This document shows, one piece after another, positions 1-11,623 of a stretch of DNA of 64,000 bases. The DNA lies in assembly GCA_016933155.1 (NCBI GenBank), contig JAFGBM010000005.1, positions 124,001-188,000 of the forward strand. The letters run 5' to 3'. The stretch's first letter is position 1; every line of letters starts with the position of its first letter. The position numbers and the translations under genes were made by a program. The notes under the pieces are model-generated. The model searched no databases. It had not been told where the DNA came from and saw nothing but the letters and a program-made list of their open reading frames with translations. This stretch comes from Demequinaceae bacterium (GTDB taxonomy: Bacteria > Actinomycetota > Actinomycetes > Actinomycetales > Demequinaceae).

Positions 1-1
1 C

Positions 2-1132
2 CTCACAGGCCTGCCCCGGGACCTCATCACCACCGACGCGGCGGCTCTCATCCCGAAGGCCGACATCGTCGTCGAACTCATCGGTGGCCTCGAGCCCGCC
101 CGAACCTTCGTACTCGACGCCCTCCAGTCCGGCAAGGCCGTCGTCACAGCGAACAAGGCCCTGCTCGCGGCCCACGGCCCCGAGATCTACGAGGCCGCGG
201 ATGCCAACGGCTCCGACCTGTACTTCGAGGCCGCGGTCGGGGGTGCCATCCCCATCATCCGACCCGTCCGCGAAAGCCTGGCCGGGGACCGAATCCAACG
301 CATCCTCGGCATCGTCAACGGGACCACCAACTACGTCCTCGATCGCATGACGACCGCTCACCTGGACTACGAGGTCGCCCTCAAGGAGGCCCAGGAGGCT
401 GGGTTCGCCGAGGCCGACCCGACGGCCGATGTCGAGGGCTACGATGCCGCGTCGAAGATTGCCATTCTGGCCTCCCTCGCCTTCCACATGAGGGTGAGCC
501 TCGACGATGTCTACCGCGAGGGGATCACCGAGATCACCCCGCACGATGTGGCCGCCGCCGCGGAGTCCGGGCACGTCATCAAGTTGCTCGGCATCGCTCA
601 GCGCACGGATGCCGGGGTCACCGTCCGGGTCCACCCGGCGCTCGTTCCCCTCACCCACCCCCTCGCGAACGTCGGGGGAGCCTACAACGCCGTCTTCATC
701 GAGGCGGAGGCCGCAGGGGAGTTGATGTTCTACGGGAAGGGCGCCGGTGGGGTGCCAACCGCGTCGGCCGTCCTGGGGGACATCGTGAGCGTCGCCCGGC
801 ACCGCGCCTTGGGCGGCAAGGGCCCCCGCGAGTCGAACTACGTCTCGCTTCCCGTGCTGCCCATCGCCTCATCGAGGACTCGGTTCCAGATCCGACTGGA
901 GGTGGCGGACCGACCCGGGGTCCTGGCCAAGGTGGCCGCCATCCTGGGCGCCCACGACGTCTCCATCGAAACCGTCCGGCAACCCCCGAGCGGGGGCGGC
1001 GACGGGCGGGCTCACCTGGTCATCGCGACCCATGAGGCCGTGGAATCCGACCTTTCCGCGACGGTCGAGGAGATCCGAGCCTGCGACGTGGTGCACGCTG
1101 TCCTGTCCGTGCTCAGGATCGAGGGGGAGTAG
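2..1132 (+). CDS. hom: homoserine dehydrogenase (5' end outside window)
   Basis: NAD(P)H-dependent reduction of aspartate semialdehyde to homoserine, the branch point to threonine and methionine. The reading frame is open from base 2, so the N-terminal part of the Rossmann domain lies upstream; 376 codons are present. Visible landmarks are the dinucleotide-fold segment IVVELIGG, the family motif NGTTNYVL, and the substrate-site Asp and Lys in the stretch from [13 protein letters not shown] to ASKIAIL. An ACT domain (from about fragment residue 295, [15 protein letters not shown]) should mediate threonine feedback, as in other actinobacterial Hom proteins. The TAG stop shares its last base with the GTG of thrC, so the two are translationally coupled. 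Assignment is firm; only the N-terminus is missing. Confidence 0.97.
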   Translation, partial: LTGLPRDLITTDAAALIPKADIVVELIGGLEPARTFVLDALQSGKAVVTANKALLAAHGPEIYEAADANGSDLYFEAAVGGAIPIIRPVRESLAGDRIQRILGIVNGTTNYVLDRMTTAHLDYEVALKEAQEAGFAEADPTADVEGYDAASKIAILASLAFHMRVSLDDVYREGITEITPHDVAAAAESGHVIKLLGIAQRTDAGVTVRVHPALVPLTHPLANVGGAYNAVFIEAEAAGELMFYGKGAGGVPTASAVLGDIVSVARHRALGGKGPRESNYVSLPVLPIASSRTRFQIRLEVADRPGVLAKVAAILGAHDVSIETVRQPPSGGGDGRAHLVIATHEAVESDLSATVEEIRACDVVHAVLSVLRIEGE

Positions 1133-2190
1133 TGGCCCTCTGGCGCGGGATCATCCGCGAGTACCTGGACTGGCTGCCGTTCTCCGACGGCGACCCTATC
1201 GTGACGCTGGGAGAGGGCGGGACCCCGCTCGTCGAGGCCGACGCCCTTTCACGGAGAGTCGGGGCGGACGTCTGGCTGAAGGTCGAGGGCGCCAATCCGA
1301 CCGGCTCTTTCAAGGACCGCGGCATGACCTCGGCGATCACGCACGCCCTCATGGAGGGCTCCAAAGCCGTCATCTGCGCCTCGACGGGAAACACGTCTGC
1401 ATCGGCCGCCGCCTACGCCGCACGGGCCGGACTCATGTGCATCGTCGTCCTGCCCCAGGGGAAGATCGCCGCTGGCAAGATGGCCCAGGCGATCGTCCAC
1501 GGCGCCCGGCTGCTCCAGGTCGACGGGAATTTCGACGACTGCCTGACCTTGGTCCGGACCCTGTCCGAGGACTACCCGATCGAACTCGTCAACTCTCTCA
1601 ACCCCTACCGGCTCCAGGGGCAGAAGACGGCGGCCTTCGAGATCTGCGACGCCCTGGGCGACGCGCCCGACATCCATGTGCTCCCTGTCGGCAACGCCGG
1701 CAACATCTCGGCCTACTGGATGGGGTACACCGAGTATGCGGAGAAGGGGCCGGCGACCCGCCGCCCTCGGATGTGGGGCGTCCAGGCCGAGGGGGCCGCA
1801 CCTTTCATCAAGGGCGAGCCCATCAAGAACCCCGAGACCGTGGCGACCGCCATTCGCATCGGCAACCCCGCGTCGTGGGGCCTGGCCGCAGCCGCCCGCG
1901 ATGAGTCGGGGGGCTGGATCCGCGCCGTGTCCGACCGTCAGATCCTCGACGCCCAGGCCATGCTCGCCGCCGAGGTCGGGGTCTTCGTCGAGCCCGCCTC
2001 TGCGGCCTCCGTCGCCGGACTGCTCGTTGCGGCGGACGCGGGGGAGGTTCCGGTGGGGGCGAGGATCACCTGCACCGTCACGGGGAATGGGCTCAAGGAC
2101 ACCGAGACCGCCCTGGCCGGCCGTGACATCGACCCCATGGTCATCCCGGTCGACATCGCCGCCGCCGTCGACGCGCTGGACCTCGGGTGA
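1132..2190 (+). CDS. thrC: threonine synthase
   Basis: PLP-dependent conversion of O-phosphohomoserine to threonine. The 352-residue product is the compact actinobacterial type. The cofactor lysine is K61 in GSFKDRGM, and the phosphate-binding glycine-rich loop PVGNAGNIS is present. The GTG start at 1132 overlaps the hom stop by one base, which fixes the start. It is the second gene of the hom-thrC-thrB operon; thrB begins 10 bases after its stop. Confidence 0.97.
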   Translation: MALWRGIIREYLDWLPFSDGDPIVTLGEGGTPLVEADALSRRVGADVWLKVEGANPTGSFKDRGMTSAITHALMEGSKAVICASTGNTSASAAAYAARAGLMCIVVLPQGKIAAGKMAQAIVHGARLLQVDGNFDDCLTLVRTLSEDYPIELVNSLNPYRLQGQKTAAFEICDALGDAPDIHVLPVGNAGNISAYWMGYTEYAEKGPATRRPRMWGVQAEGAAPFIKGEPIKNPETVATAIRIGNPASWGLAAAARDESGGWIRAVSDRQILDAQAMLAAEVGVFVEPASAASVAGLLVAADAGEVPVGARITCTVTGNGLKDTETALAGRDIDPMVIPVDIAAAVDALDLG

Positions 2191-2200
2191 GGGCGGGGCG

Positions 2201-3130
2201 ATGAGGTACGCGGCCGACCACGTCAAGGTCACTGTTCCCGGAAGCGCGGGGAACCTCGGTCCAGGGTTCGACTGCCTGGGGATGGCGCTCGGGGTGGTGG
2301 ACACCATTGAGGTGAAGCTCCTCGCGTCGACCGACATCATCGTCGAGGTCAGCGGCGAGGGCGAGGGCAGGATCCCGCTCGACGGCACCCATCTGTTCGT
2401 CAGCACCCTCCGGGCCACGCTCAACCGGCTCGACGCTCCCGGCACCGGCCTCCACGTCGTCGCCCGCAACTCGATCCCCCACGGGCAGGGGCTGGGATCC
2501 TCGGCCGCGACGGCCGTCGCCGCGCTCGTCGCCGCCCGGGCCCTCATCGCCGAGCCCGACGTCCTGAGCGACGAGGACATCCTGACGGCGGCGACCCTCC
2601 TCGAGGGGCATCCCGACAACGCGGCGCCCGCCCTCTTCGGGGGTGCCGTCGTCTGCTGGCAGGACCGCGCGGGGGCGCACGCCACGCCGCTCGTGGTGGC
2701 GGAGGGAGTCGAGACGGCCGTCGTCATCCCGCACGGTGTGGTCCCGACGGTCGAGGCGCGCGCAGCCCTTCCCGATTCCGTGCCCCACAAGGACGCGGCT
2801 TTCAATGCTTCTCGCGCGGCGCTGCTCGTCCACGCTCTTGCCGGGAGCCCCGCCCTCCTGTTCGATGCGACGGAGGATCGGCTCCACCAGGGCTACCGGG
2901 CCGGGCACATGCCGTCGGCCATGGCGATGATGAAGGAGCTGCGGGAGAGGGGGCTGGCCGCCGTCGTTTCGGGGGCTGGGCCCGCCGTCCTCGTGCTGGG
3001 GACCCACCTTGCGGGCGATGGTTTTGCCGACGGGCCTCTCGCCTGGGCCGACGGCATCGGCGACGACACCTGGCGGTGCATCCTCACGAGTGAGAGCGTT
3101 CCCGGGGCAACAGTCGAGCGGCTCGGATAG
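2201..3130 (+). CDS. thrB: homoserine kinase
   Basis: GHMP-family kinase that phosphorylates homoserine, feeding threonine synthase encoded just upstream. The product is 309 residues, a usual family length. The ATP-binding GHMP motif PHGQGLGSSAAT lies at residues 93-104, and the N-terminal substrate motif AGNLGPGFDCLG at 16-27. The frame stays open far upstream inside thrC, but the ATG at 2201, preceded by a GGGCGGGG stretch and located just after the thrC stop, gives the family N-terminus. Last gene of the threonine operon. Confidence 0.96.
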   Translation: MRYAADHVKVTVPGSAGNLGPGFDCLGMALGVVDTIEVKLLASTDIIVEVSGEGEGRIPLDGTHLFVSTLRATLNRLDAPGTGLHVVARNSIPHGQGLGSSAATAVAALVAARALIAEPDVLSDEDILTAATLLEGHPDNAAPALFGGAVVCWQDRAGAHATPLVVAEGVETAVVIPHGVVPTVEARAALPDSVPHKDAAFNASRAALLVHALAGSPALLFDATEDRLHQGYRAGHMPSAMAMMKELRERGLAAVVSGAGPAVLVLGTHLAGDGFADGPLAWADGIGDDTWRCILTSESVPGATVERLG

Positions 3131-3203
3131 GTTTCGGGTCAAGGGGGAGATGGGCGAGGCATGGGAGAAGTCTTCGGCGCATTGATCCAGGAAGGCTAGC
3201 CTG

Positions 3204-4958
3204 ATGCTCTGGAAGATCCTGGTCGACAGCGTCCGCCCCTACCGGGACCTCCTCCTCGGCGTCGTCGTCTTCCAGCTCGCCCAATCGATCGCCAACCTCT
3301 ACCTCCCGAGCCTCAACGCCGACCTCATCGACAACGGCGTCGCGAACATGACGAACGGAGTCCCCGACCCCGACATCGGCCACATCTGGCGCGACGGAGG
3401 GATCATGCTCGTCCTGACCTTCTTCCAGATCTTCTGCGCGATCACCGCGGTCTACTTCGGCGCCAAGCTAGCGATGCGGGTGGGACGCGACCTGCGCGCC
3501 CAGGTGTTCGCCCGGGTGGGGAGCTTCTCCGAGCACGAGGTTCAGCACTTCGGTGCCCCGTCCCTCATCACCCGGACGACGAACGACGTCCAGCAGGTGC
3601 AGATGCTCGTCATGATGGCGAGCACGTTCCTCATCGCCGCACCCTTCATGTCGATCGGGGGCGTCATCATGGCGCTTCAACAGGACGTCGGGCTCAGTTG
3701 GATCATGGTCGTCTCGATCCCCGTGCTTCTCGTCGCCGTGAGCGCCATCATCGTCCGCATGGTTCCCCATTTCCGCCGGATGCAGAAGCGCATCGACGTC
3801 ATCAACCGGGTCCTGCGCGAGCAGTTGACGGGGATCCGCGTGGTGCGGGCGTTCGTGCGTGAGCCCGTCGAACGGGCGCGATTCGAGAAGGCGAACGCCG
3901 ATGTCACCGAGTCCGCGCTCAAGGCCGGTCGCCTCATGGTGGCGATGTTTCCCGTTGTCATGCTGGTGCTGAACGTGTCGAGCGTCGGGGTCCTCTGGTT
4001 CGGGGCGTCCCGTGTGCAATCTGGCGAGATGCAGGTCGGCGCACTCATCGCCTTCCTCACCTACCTCATGCAGATCCTCATGGCCGTCATGATGGCCACC
4101 TTCCTGTTCGTCCTCGTCCCCCGCGCCTCCGTCGCAGCCGACCGCATCGGGGAGGTGCTCGGCACGGACTCCTCCGTCGTCCCCGCACTCAACCCGGTGA
4201 CGAGCTTCGCGGGTGAGGGCGCGGTCGAACTGCGCGACGTCACTTTCTCCTACCCGGGGGCGGAGAAGCCCGTGCTGTCGAACATCAGCTTCGTCGCCGA
4301 GAAGGGCACCCGCACGGCCATCGTCGGGAGCACCGGCTCGGGCAAGACGACGCTCGTCAACCTCCTGCCCCGGCTGTACGACGCGTCATCCGGTCAGGTT
4401 CTCGTCGACGGCGTCGACGTCAGAGACGCCGACCTCGACGCTCTGTGGTCCAGGATCGGGCTCGTGCCCCAGCGGCCCTACCTGTTCACGGGAACCGTCG
4501 CGAGCAACCTCCGATACGGCAACCCCGATGCGACCGACGACGAGTTGTGGGCCGCGCTCGAGATTGCCCAGGCCAAGAAGTTCGTCGAGGAGATGCCCGA
4601 CGGTCTCGAAACCGAGGTCGCCCAGGGGGGCACGACGGTGTCGGGAGGGCAGCGGCAGAGGTTGAGCGTCGCTCGGGCGCTCGTCCGGCGCCCCGAGATC
4701 CTCATCTTCGACGATTCCTACTCGGCCCTCGACACCGCGACGGACGCGCGTCTCCGCCGCGCCCTCCGATCCTCCGTCAAGGACGTGACGATCATCGTCG
4801 TCGCCCAGCGGGTCTCGAGCATCATCGACGCCGACCAGATCCTCGTCCTCGACGCCGGTGAGATAGTCGCGCGCGGCAACCACGACGAGTTGTTGGCCTC
4901 CTCCGAGACCTACCGCGAGATCGTCAGCACCCAGCTCCGGGCGGAGGAGGTGGCATGA
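3204..4958 (+). CDS. ABC exporter half-transporter, degenerate Walker B
   Basis: Membrane export subunit with an N-terminal six-helix type IV exporter domain (about residues 15-310) fused to a nucleotide-binding domain. Walker A is GSTGSGKT (375-382), the signature is VSGGQ (479-483), and Walker B reads ILIFDD (499-504), with Asp where catalytic ABC ATPases have Glu. That substitution marks the degenerate partner of heterodimeric exporters such as the TM287/288 and LmrCD types. The stop overlaps the start of the partner gene (ATGA). A Shine-Dalgarno AGGAAGG lies 8 bases before the ATG. Substrate unknown. Confidence 0.9.
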   Translation: MLWKILVDSVRPYRDLLLGVVVFQLAQSIANLYLPSLNADLIDNGVANMTNGVPDPDIGHIWRDGGIMLVLTFFQIFCAITAVYFGAKLAMRVGRDLRAQVFARVGSFSEHEVQHFGAPSLITRTTNDVQQVQMLVMMASTFLIAAPFMSIGGVIMALQQDVGLSWIMVVSIPVLLVAVSAIIVRMVPHFRRMQKRIDVINRVLREQLTGIRVVRAFVREPVERARFEKANADVTESALKAGRLMVAMFPVVMLVLNVSSVGVLWFGASRVQSGEMQVGALIAFLTYLMQILMAVMMATFLFVLVPRASVAADRIGEVLGTDSSVVPALNPVTSFAGEGAVELRDVTFSYPGAEKPVLSNISFVAEKGTRTAIVGSTGSGKTTLVNLLPRLYDASSGQVLVDGVDVRDADLDALWSRIGLVPQRPYLFTGTVASNLRYGNPDATDDELWAALEIAQAKKFVEEMPDGLETEVAQGGTTVSGGQRQRLSVARALVRRPEILIFDDSYSALDTATDARLRRALRSSVKDVTIIVVAQRVSSIIDADQILVLDAGEIVARGNHDELLASSETYREIVSTQLRAEEVA

Positions 4959-6817
4959 GCGAGCGGCAGAACGATGCGGCGCCCAGCCCCCAGCCCCGGC
5001 GCGGCCCGGTAGGCCACGGCCCCTTCGGCGGCATGCAGATGCCGGCCGAGAAGGCCAAGGACTTCAAGGGTTCGGCCCGCCGACTCGCGGGGCTGCTCGG
5101 GCCGGAGAAGGTTCGGGTATGGATCGTCATCCTTGTGGGAATGGGGAGCGTCGCCCTCGCGGTCACGGGGCCCAAGATCCTCGGTATGGCCACCACGGTC
5201 ATCTTCGAGGGCTTTCTCGCCCGAACGGGGATCGACTTCGGCAGGCTGCATGGCCTGCTGTTCTGGGTCATGGCGATCTACATCGGGGCGGCGCTCCTGG
5301 GGTTGCTCCAGGGCCTGATCCTCAACAGCGTGACCCAGCGCACCGTCTTTAGTCTCCGGGCTCGCGTCGAGGAGAAGATCCATCAACTGCCCCTCAGCTA
5401 CTTCGACCAGCACCCCCGCGGCGAGCTCCTCAGCCGCGTCACCAACGACATCGACAACATCTCCCAGTCGCTCCAACAGACGCTCGCCCAGCTCTTCATG
5501 TCACTGCTGACCGTCATCGGAGTCATCGCGATGATGTTCTGGATCTCGTGGCACCTCGCCCTCATCGCCCTCGTCTCCGTCCCGCTCACGGCGCTCATCG
5601 CGATGAGGGTCGCCAAAAGGAGCCAGAAGATGTTCGTCGCGCAGTGGAAGCACACGGGCACCCTCAACGCGCACATCGAGGACATGTACACGGGCCACGC
5701 GCTCGTCAAGGTCTTCGGGCGGCAAAAGGAGGTCGAGGCCCGCTTCGAGGAGGAGAACGAGAAGCTCTACCAGGCGAGCTTCGGGGCGCAGTTCGTCAGC
5801 GGGATCATCATGCCGGCCACGATGTTCGTCGGGAACCTCGCCTTCGTCGCGATCGCGGTCGTCGGCGGGATCATGGTCGCCCACGGTTCCCTTCCCCTCG
5901 GCGACATCCAGGCGTTCATCCAATACACCCGGCAGTTCACCCAGCCGCTCGCGCAGCTGGGGTCGATGGCGAACCTCCTGCAGTCGGGGGTCGCGAGCGC
6001 GGAGAGGGTCTTCGAACTCCTCGACGCCGACCCCCAATCGGACGACCCGAGTCCCGCCAAGAGCCCCCGCTCCAAGCACGGCAAACTCGCTTTCGAGAAC
6101 GTCTCCTTCCGGTACGTGCCCGACAAGCCCCTCATCCACGACCTCTCGCTCGTCGCGTGTCCGGGGAAGACCGTTGCGATCGTCGGACCGACGGGCGCGG
6201 GCAAGACGACCCTCGTCAACCTCATCATGCGGTTCTACGAGCTCGACCAAGGCCGGATCACGCTCGACGGTGTCGACATCTCCGAGATGACCCGCGACGA
6301 TCTCCGCTCCCGCACGGGCATGGTCCTCCAGGACACCTGGCTCTTCGAGGGGACGATCCGCGAGAACATCGCCTACGGGCGTCCCGACGCGACGGAGGCG
6401 GAGATCCACGCCGCGGCGGAGGCGGCCTACGTCGATCGCTTCGTCCATGCCCTACCCGACGGATACGACACGGTCCTGGACGACAACGCCTCCAACATCA
6501 GCGCAGGGGAGAAGCAGCTCATCACGATCGCTCGGGCGTTCCTCGCGCGGCCGAGCGTCCTCATCCTCGACGAAGCGACGTCCTCCGTCGACACCCGGAC
6601 CGAATTGCTCGTCCAACACGCGATGATCGAGCTCAGGAAGGACCGGACGAGTTTCGTCATCGCCCACCGGCTCTCGACCATCCGCGACGCCGACCTCATC
6701 CTCGTGATGGAGGAGGGGGCGATCGTCGAGCAGGGCACGCACGAGGAGCTGCTCGAGGCGAAGGGGGCCTACGCCCGCCTGTACGAGGCTCAATTCGCCG
6801 CCCCGATCGAGGAATGA
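4955..6817 (+). CDS. ABC exporter half-transporter, canonical Walker B
   Basis: Second half of the heterodimeric exporter, 620 residues: a basic N-terminal cytoplasmic segment (1-50), a six-helix membrane domain to about 345, then an ATPase domain. Walker A is GPTGAGKT (411-418) and Walker B LILDE (536-540) keeps the catalytic Glu. The signature reads ISAGE (515-519) instead of LSGGQ. Because each ATP site combines Walker motifs of one subunit with the signature of the other, the altered ISAGE faces the altered Walker B of the upstream subunit, giving one catalytic and one degenerate site. ATGA overlap with the upstream gene. Substrate cannot be inferred. Confidence 0.9.
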   Translation: MSERQNDAAPSPQPRRGPVGHGPFGGMQMPAEKAKDFKGSARRLAGLLGPEKVRVWIVILVGMGSVALAVTGPKILGMATTVIFEGFLARTGIDFGRLHGLLFWVMAIYIGAALLGLLQGLILNSVTQRTVFSLRARVEEKIHQLPLSYFDQHPRGELLSRVTNDIDNISQSLQQTLAQLFMSLLTVIGVIAMMFWISWHLALIALVSVPLTALIAMRVAKRSQKMFVAQWKHTGTLNAHIEDMYTGHALVKVFGRQKEVEARFEEENEKLYQASFGAQFVSGIIMPATMFVGNLAFVAIAVVGGIMVAHGSLPLGDIQAFIQYTRQFTQPLAQLGSMANLLQSGVASAERVFELLDADPQSDDPSPAKSPRSKHGKLAFENVSFRYVPDKPLIHDLSLVACPGKTVAIVGPTGAGKTTLVNLIMRFYELDQGRITLDGVDISEMTRDDLRSRTGMVLQDTWLFEGTIRENIAYGRPDATEAEIHAAAEAAYVDRFVHALPDGYDTVLDDNASNISAGEKQLITIARAFLARPSVLILDEATSSVDTRTELLVQHAMIELRKDRTSFVIAHRLSTIRDADLILVMEEGAIVEQGTHEELLEAKGAYARLYEAQFAAPIEE

Positions 6818-7030
6818 CCCGCCAGGCCGATCTCCGGTTTTTTCTTTTCCAGACGGGGTGCTACCCTGGAGTCGCCTTCCAGGAGGGAACCGCCGCTCAG
6901 GCAGGGCCCAGCGAATCCGGAAGCAATCCACGAGGAGCTCGTCCTTTAAGACGTTGCCACCCAACATGACGCGCACCCGTGGACGTCTCGCATGGCGGAG
7001 CCGAAAGGCCCATGCGACGAAAGGACAAGC
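6818..7030 (+). promoter_or_regulatory. rho leader region
   Basis: 213-base non-coding leader ahead of rho. It begins with a T-rich run (6838-6848), then a candidate -10 hexamer TACCCT (6863-6868) overlapping a small hairpin (CCTGGA 6865-6870, TCCAGG 6878-6883). The rest is unstructured to the eye. Bacterial rho genes are often autoregulated in the leader, but nothing here proves it. The hexamer and hairpin are visible; the regulatory role is inference. Confidence 0.4.
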
Positions 7031-8638
<1,608 letters not shown>

Positions 8639-8723
8639 GAACCGACCCGGGTAGTACCATGGGACGCCGAGCACCGGTTCACGGGCGCGACCGCGACCCG
8701 ACCCGGGCCCATTAAGGGAGATC

Positions 8724-8939
8724 ATGAAGAAGGACATCCACCCCGAGTACGTGACGACCACGGTCACGTGCACCTGCGGCAACACCTTTGAGACCCGGAG
8801 CACCGCCACCTCGGGCGAGATTCACGCCGACGTGTGCAGCGAGTGCCACCCGTTCTACACGGGCAAGCAGAAGATCCTCGACACCGGAGGCCGGGTCGCG
8901 AAGTTCGAGAAGCGGTACGGCAAGAAGGCCGCGAAGTAG
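8724..8939 (+). CDS. rpmE: 50S ribosomal protein L31, zinc-binding type
   Basis: 71-residue large-subunit protein. Four cysteines (C16, C18, C37, C40; VTCTCGN and CSECHP) mark the zinc-containing form rather than the Cys-less, Zur-regulated paralogue. [15 protein letters not shown] is the family hallmark. GGGAG lies just before the ATG. It sits 85 bases after rho and 20 bases before prfA, the usual actinobacterial order. Confidence 0.97.
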   Translation: MKKDIHPEYVTTTVTCTCGNTFETRSTATSGEIHADVCSECHPFYTGKQKILDTGGRVAKFEKRYGKKAAK

Positions 8940-8959
8940 TCCCTCGACCGGACATCACC

Positions 8960-10045
8960 GTGGCAGAGACCTTCTCGGCAGTCCAGCCCCTGCTGGACGA
9001 GTATGCCGACATCGAGAGTCAACTCCAGGACCCCGCGGTTCACGCCGACGCCGGACGGGCCAAGACGCTCGGCCGGAGGTTCGCGGAGTTGGGCAGGGTC
9101 GTCGCGGCCCACCGGGCGTGGTCGGCGGCAGTCGATGACCTGACCGCAGCCGAGGAGATGGCCGAAACCGATCTTGAGTTTGCCGCCGAACTGCCCGCCC
9201 TCGCGGAGGCGGCCTCGGCCGCGGAGGAGAGGCTCCGTCGCATCCTCATCCCCAGGGATCCGGATGACGCCAGGGATGTGATCCTCGAGGTCAAGGCTGG
9301 GGAGGGTGGGGAGGAATCCGCCCTCTTCGCCGGTGACTTGGTGAAGATGTACCTCAAGTACGCCGAACAGAAGGGCTGGGTCACTCAGGTCCTCGACAAG
9401 ACGGAGACCGAGCTCGGGGGATACAAGGAGGTGTCCGTCGCCATCAAGGCCAAGGGCACGCCCGAGCCGGAACAAGGGGTCTGGGCGCACCTCAAGTACG
9501 AGGGCGGCGTCCATCGGGTCCAGAGGGTGCCCATCACGGAATCCCAGGGCCGCATCCACACGTCGGCCGCCGGGGTCCTGGTCTTTCCCGAGGTGGAAGA
9601 GGTCGCCGAGGTCGAGATCGATCCGAACGACCTACGTATCGACGTCTTCCACTCGAGCGGGCCGGGGGGCCAGTCCGTCAACACGACCGACTCCGCCGTC
9701 CGCATCACCCACCTGCCGACAGGCACCGTCGTCTCGTGTCAGAACGAGAAGAGCCAGCTCCAGAACAAGGAGCAGGCCATGCGGATACTCCGGGCCCGGT
9801 TGCTGGCGGTCCAGAGGGAGGCCCAGGAGGCCGAGGCCGCCCAGGCGCGGCGCTCCCAGGTGCGGACCGTCGACCGATCCGAGCGCATCAGGACGTACAA
9901 CTTCCCCGAGAACCGGATCGCCGACCACCGGACGGGATACAAGGCCTACAACCTCGACCAGGTTCTCGCGGGGGACCTCGGCCCCGTCATCCAGTCCGCG
10001 ATCGATGCGGACGAGGCCGCCCAACTCTCCGCGCCGGACGAGTAG
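8960..10045 (+). CDS. prfA: peptide chain release factor 1
   Basis: Recognises UAA and UAG and triggers peptide release. 361 residues. The PxT stop-codon recognition tripeptide reads PIT (about 191-193; PAT in Escherichia coli), and the catalytic GGQ is at 236-238 with Q238 the target of PrmC methylation. NEKSQ and RIRTYNFP are RF1-specific stretches. The frame is open upstream through rpmE; the GTG at 8960 gives the family N-terminus. The gene for its methylase follows 5 bases later. Confidence 0.97.
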   Translation: MAETFSAVQPLLDEYADIESQLQDPAVHADAGRAKTLGRRFAELGRVVAAHRAWSAAVDDLTAAEEMAETDLEFAAELPALAEAASAAEERLRRILIPRDPDDARDVILEVKAGEGGEESALFAGDLVKMYLKYAEQKGWVTQVLDKTETELGGYKEVSVAIKAKGTPEPEQGVWAHLKYEGGVHRVQRVPITESQGRIHTSAAGVLVFPEVEEVAEVEIDPNDLRIDVFHSSGPGGQSVNTTDSAVRITHLPTGTVVSCQNEKSQLQNKEQAMRILRARLLAVQREAQEAEAAQARRSQVRTVDRSERIRTYNFPENRIADHRTGYKAYNLDQVLAGDLGPVIQSAIDADEAAQLSAPDE

Positions 10046-10050
10046 GCGCC

Positions 10051-10956
10051 GTGTCCGGCCTGAATGGCGGCTGGGACGCGCCGTTCCTTGCGCCCCTTCT
10101 TCGGGACGTGACGGCCCGTCTCGCCGAGGCGGGGATCCCGAGCCCCGAGCACGATGCCGCCGCCCTGGTCGGATTCTCCATTGGCATGCCCGTGGACGAG
10201 GTCAGGACGGCGGCGGCCCGGGGGGATCACCTTCCCGAGGGGTTCTCCCCGGACGACCTTGACCGCCTGATCACCCGACGGTCCGAACGGGAGCCCCTTC
10301 AGCACCTGACCGGCCGCGCCTACTTCGGGGGGCTCGAGATCCTCGTGGGGCCCGGGGTGTTCATCCCCCGGCCGGAAACCGAAGTGGTGGCTGCGGTGGC
10401 GATCGAGGTGGCCCTCGCCTGTGCCGCGGGAGGGCCGGTCGAGGTTGTCGACCTGTGTGCAGGCTCCGGTGCCATCGGCCTCGCCATCGCCCACGCGGTT
10501 CCGGAGGCACGTCTCACCCTCGTCGAGGTCGACGACGAGGCCCTCCGCTGGCTCCGACTCAACGTCGCCGCCGCCCCGGCCGGAGTCTCGGCGCGCGTAG
10601 AGGTCCTTCATGCAGACGCCCAGCACGCCTTGAAAGACCGACCGGGGGCCTTCGACATCGTCGTGGCCAACCCCCCCTACATTCCATCAGATGGCACCCC
10701 GGTCGAGCCCGAGGCCGCCCACGATCCCGCCCGCTCCCTGTGGGGCCTGGGAGAGGACGGGCTCGAGGTCCCCAGGGCCGTCATCGCGACGGCGGCCCGG
10801 CTCCTGAAACGGGAGGGGACCTTCATCATGGAGCACGCCGACAGCCAAGGCCCGGCCGTGCGGGAGGAACTCATCGAATCGGGCGCATGGGAGGGGGTGG
10901 GCACGGGGCAGGATCTCACCGGACGGGATCGGTTCGCGCTGGCGAGACGCGCCTGA
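10051..10956 (+). CDS. prmC: release factor glutamine N5-methyltransferase
   Basis: SAM-dependent methyltransferase that modifies the GGQ glutamine of release factors, including RF1 encoded immediately upstream. 301 residues: an N-terminal helical domain, then a Rossmann fold with FIPRPETE, the SAM motif DLCAGSGAIGLAIA, and the catalytic NPPY (about 207-210). The GTG at 10051 is five bases after the prfA stop. Translational coupling with prfA is likely. Confidence 0.95.
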   Translation: MSGLNGGWDAPFLAPLLRDVTARLAEAGIPSPEHDAAALVGFSIGMPVDEVRTAAARGDHLPEGFSPDDLDRLITRRSEREPLQHLTGRAYFGGLEILVGPGVFIPRPETEVVAAVAIEVALACAAGGPVEVVDLCAGSGAIGLAIAHAVPEARLTLVEVDDEALRWLRLNVAAAPAGVSARVEVLHADAQHALKDRPGAFDIVVANPPYIPSDGTPVEPEAAHDPARSLWGLGEDGLEVPRAVIATAARLLKREGTFIMEHADSQGPAVREELIESGAWEGVGTGQDLTGRDRFALARRA

Positions 10957-10975
10957 GCCGTGGGAGACTCATGTC

Positions 10976-11623
10976 GTGATCGTGCCAGCAACCGACCCGA
11001 CGACCTGGGGTCCGACCCTCGATGCCGCCGCCAAGGCCGTGGCCGGGGGAGAGGCGGTCATCCTCCCCACCGACACGGTGTACGGCATCGGGTGCAGCGT
11101 CTTCTCCCCGTCCGCCGTCTCGGCCATCCTTGCGGCCAAGGGCCGCGACAGGGATGCCCCTCCCCCCGTCCTGATCCCCTCGGTGGCTTCCCTCGGGAAG
11201 GTGGCCTACACCGGAGGCCTCGGTCGGGTGCTCATGAACGCTTTCTGGCCCGGACCCCTGACGATCATCGTCGAGTCCTTGCCTCAGATCTCCGCCATCC
11301 TCGGGACGAACGGCACCGTGGCCGTCCGGGTTCCCGGGCATCCGACCGCCCGCGCCCTTCTGGAGCGGACGGGGCCGATGGCCGTGACCAGCGCCAACCT
11401 CACGGGGGAGACCCCCGCGGTGACCGCCGAGGAGGCTGAACGCTCCCTGGGGGCTCACGCCACCATGGTCCTCGACGGAGGGCGCTGTCCCATCGGGCAG
11501 GCCTCGACGATCGTGGACGCGACCGGACCCCTCATCAGGGTCGTGAGGTTCGGGGCGATCGGGAAGGTGGCGCTCGAGGGTGTGGTCGGGGAGGACGGAC
11601 TGGTCGCGGACACCGGCGCATGA
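10976..11623 (+). CDS. tsaC: L-threonylcarbamoyladenylate synthase
   Basis: YrdC/Sua5-family enzyme that makes threonylcarbamoyl-AMP from threonine, bicarbonate and ATP for the t6A37 modification of ANN-decoding tRNAs. 215 residues. It shows PTDTVYGIG, the basic motif AKGRDRDAP and TSANLTG, the nucleotide- and threonine-binding signatures. GTG 10976 is preceded by GGGAGA at 10962-10967; the nearby ATG at 10971 is out of frame and stops at once. Its end overlaps wecA by four bases (ATGA). Confidence 0.94.
   Translation: MIVPATDPTTWGPTLDAAAKAVAGGEAVILPTDTVYGIGCSVFSPSAVSAILAAKGRDRDAPPPVLIPSVASLGKVAYTGGLGRVLMNAFWPGPLTIIVESLPQISAILGTNGTVAVRVPGHPTARALLERTGPMAVTSANLTGETPAVTAEEAERSLGAHATMVLDGGRCPIGQASTIVDATGPLIRVVRFGAIGKVALEGVVGEDGLVADTGA

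Noticed and set aside
6992-7030. ATG 6992 as the rho start
   Set aside because: No good ribosome site, whereas GTG 7031 has GAAAGGA five bases upstream.
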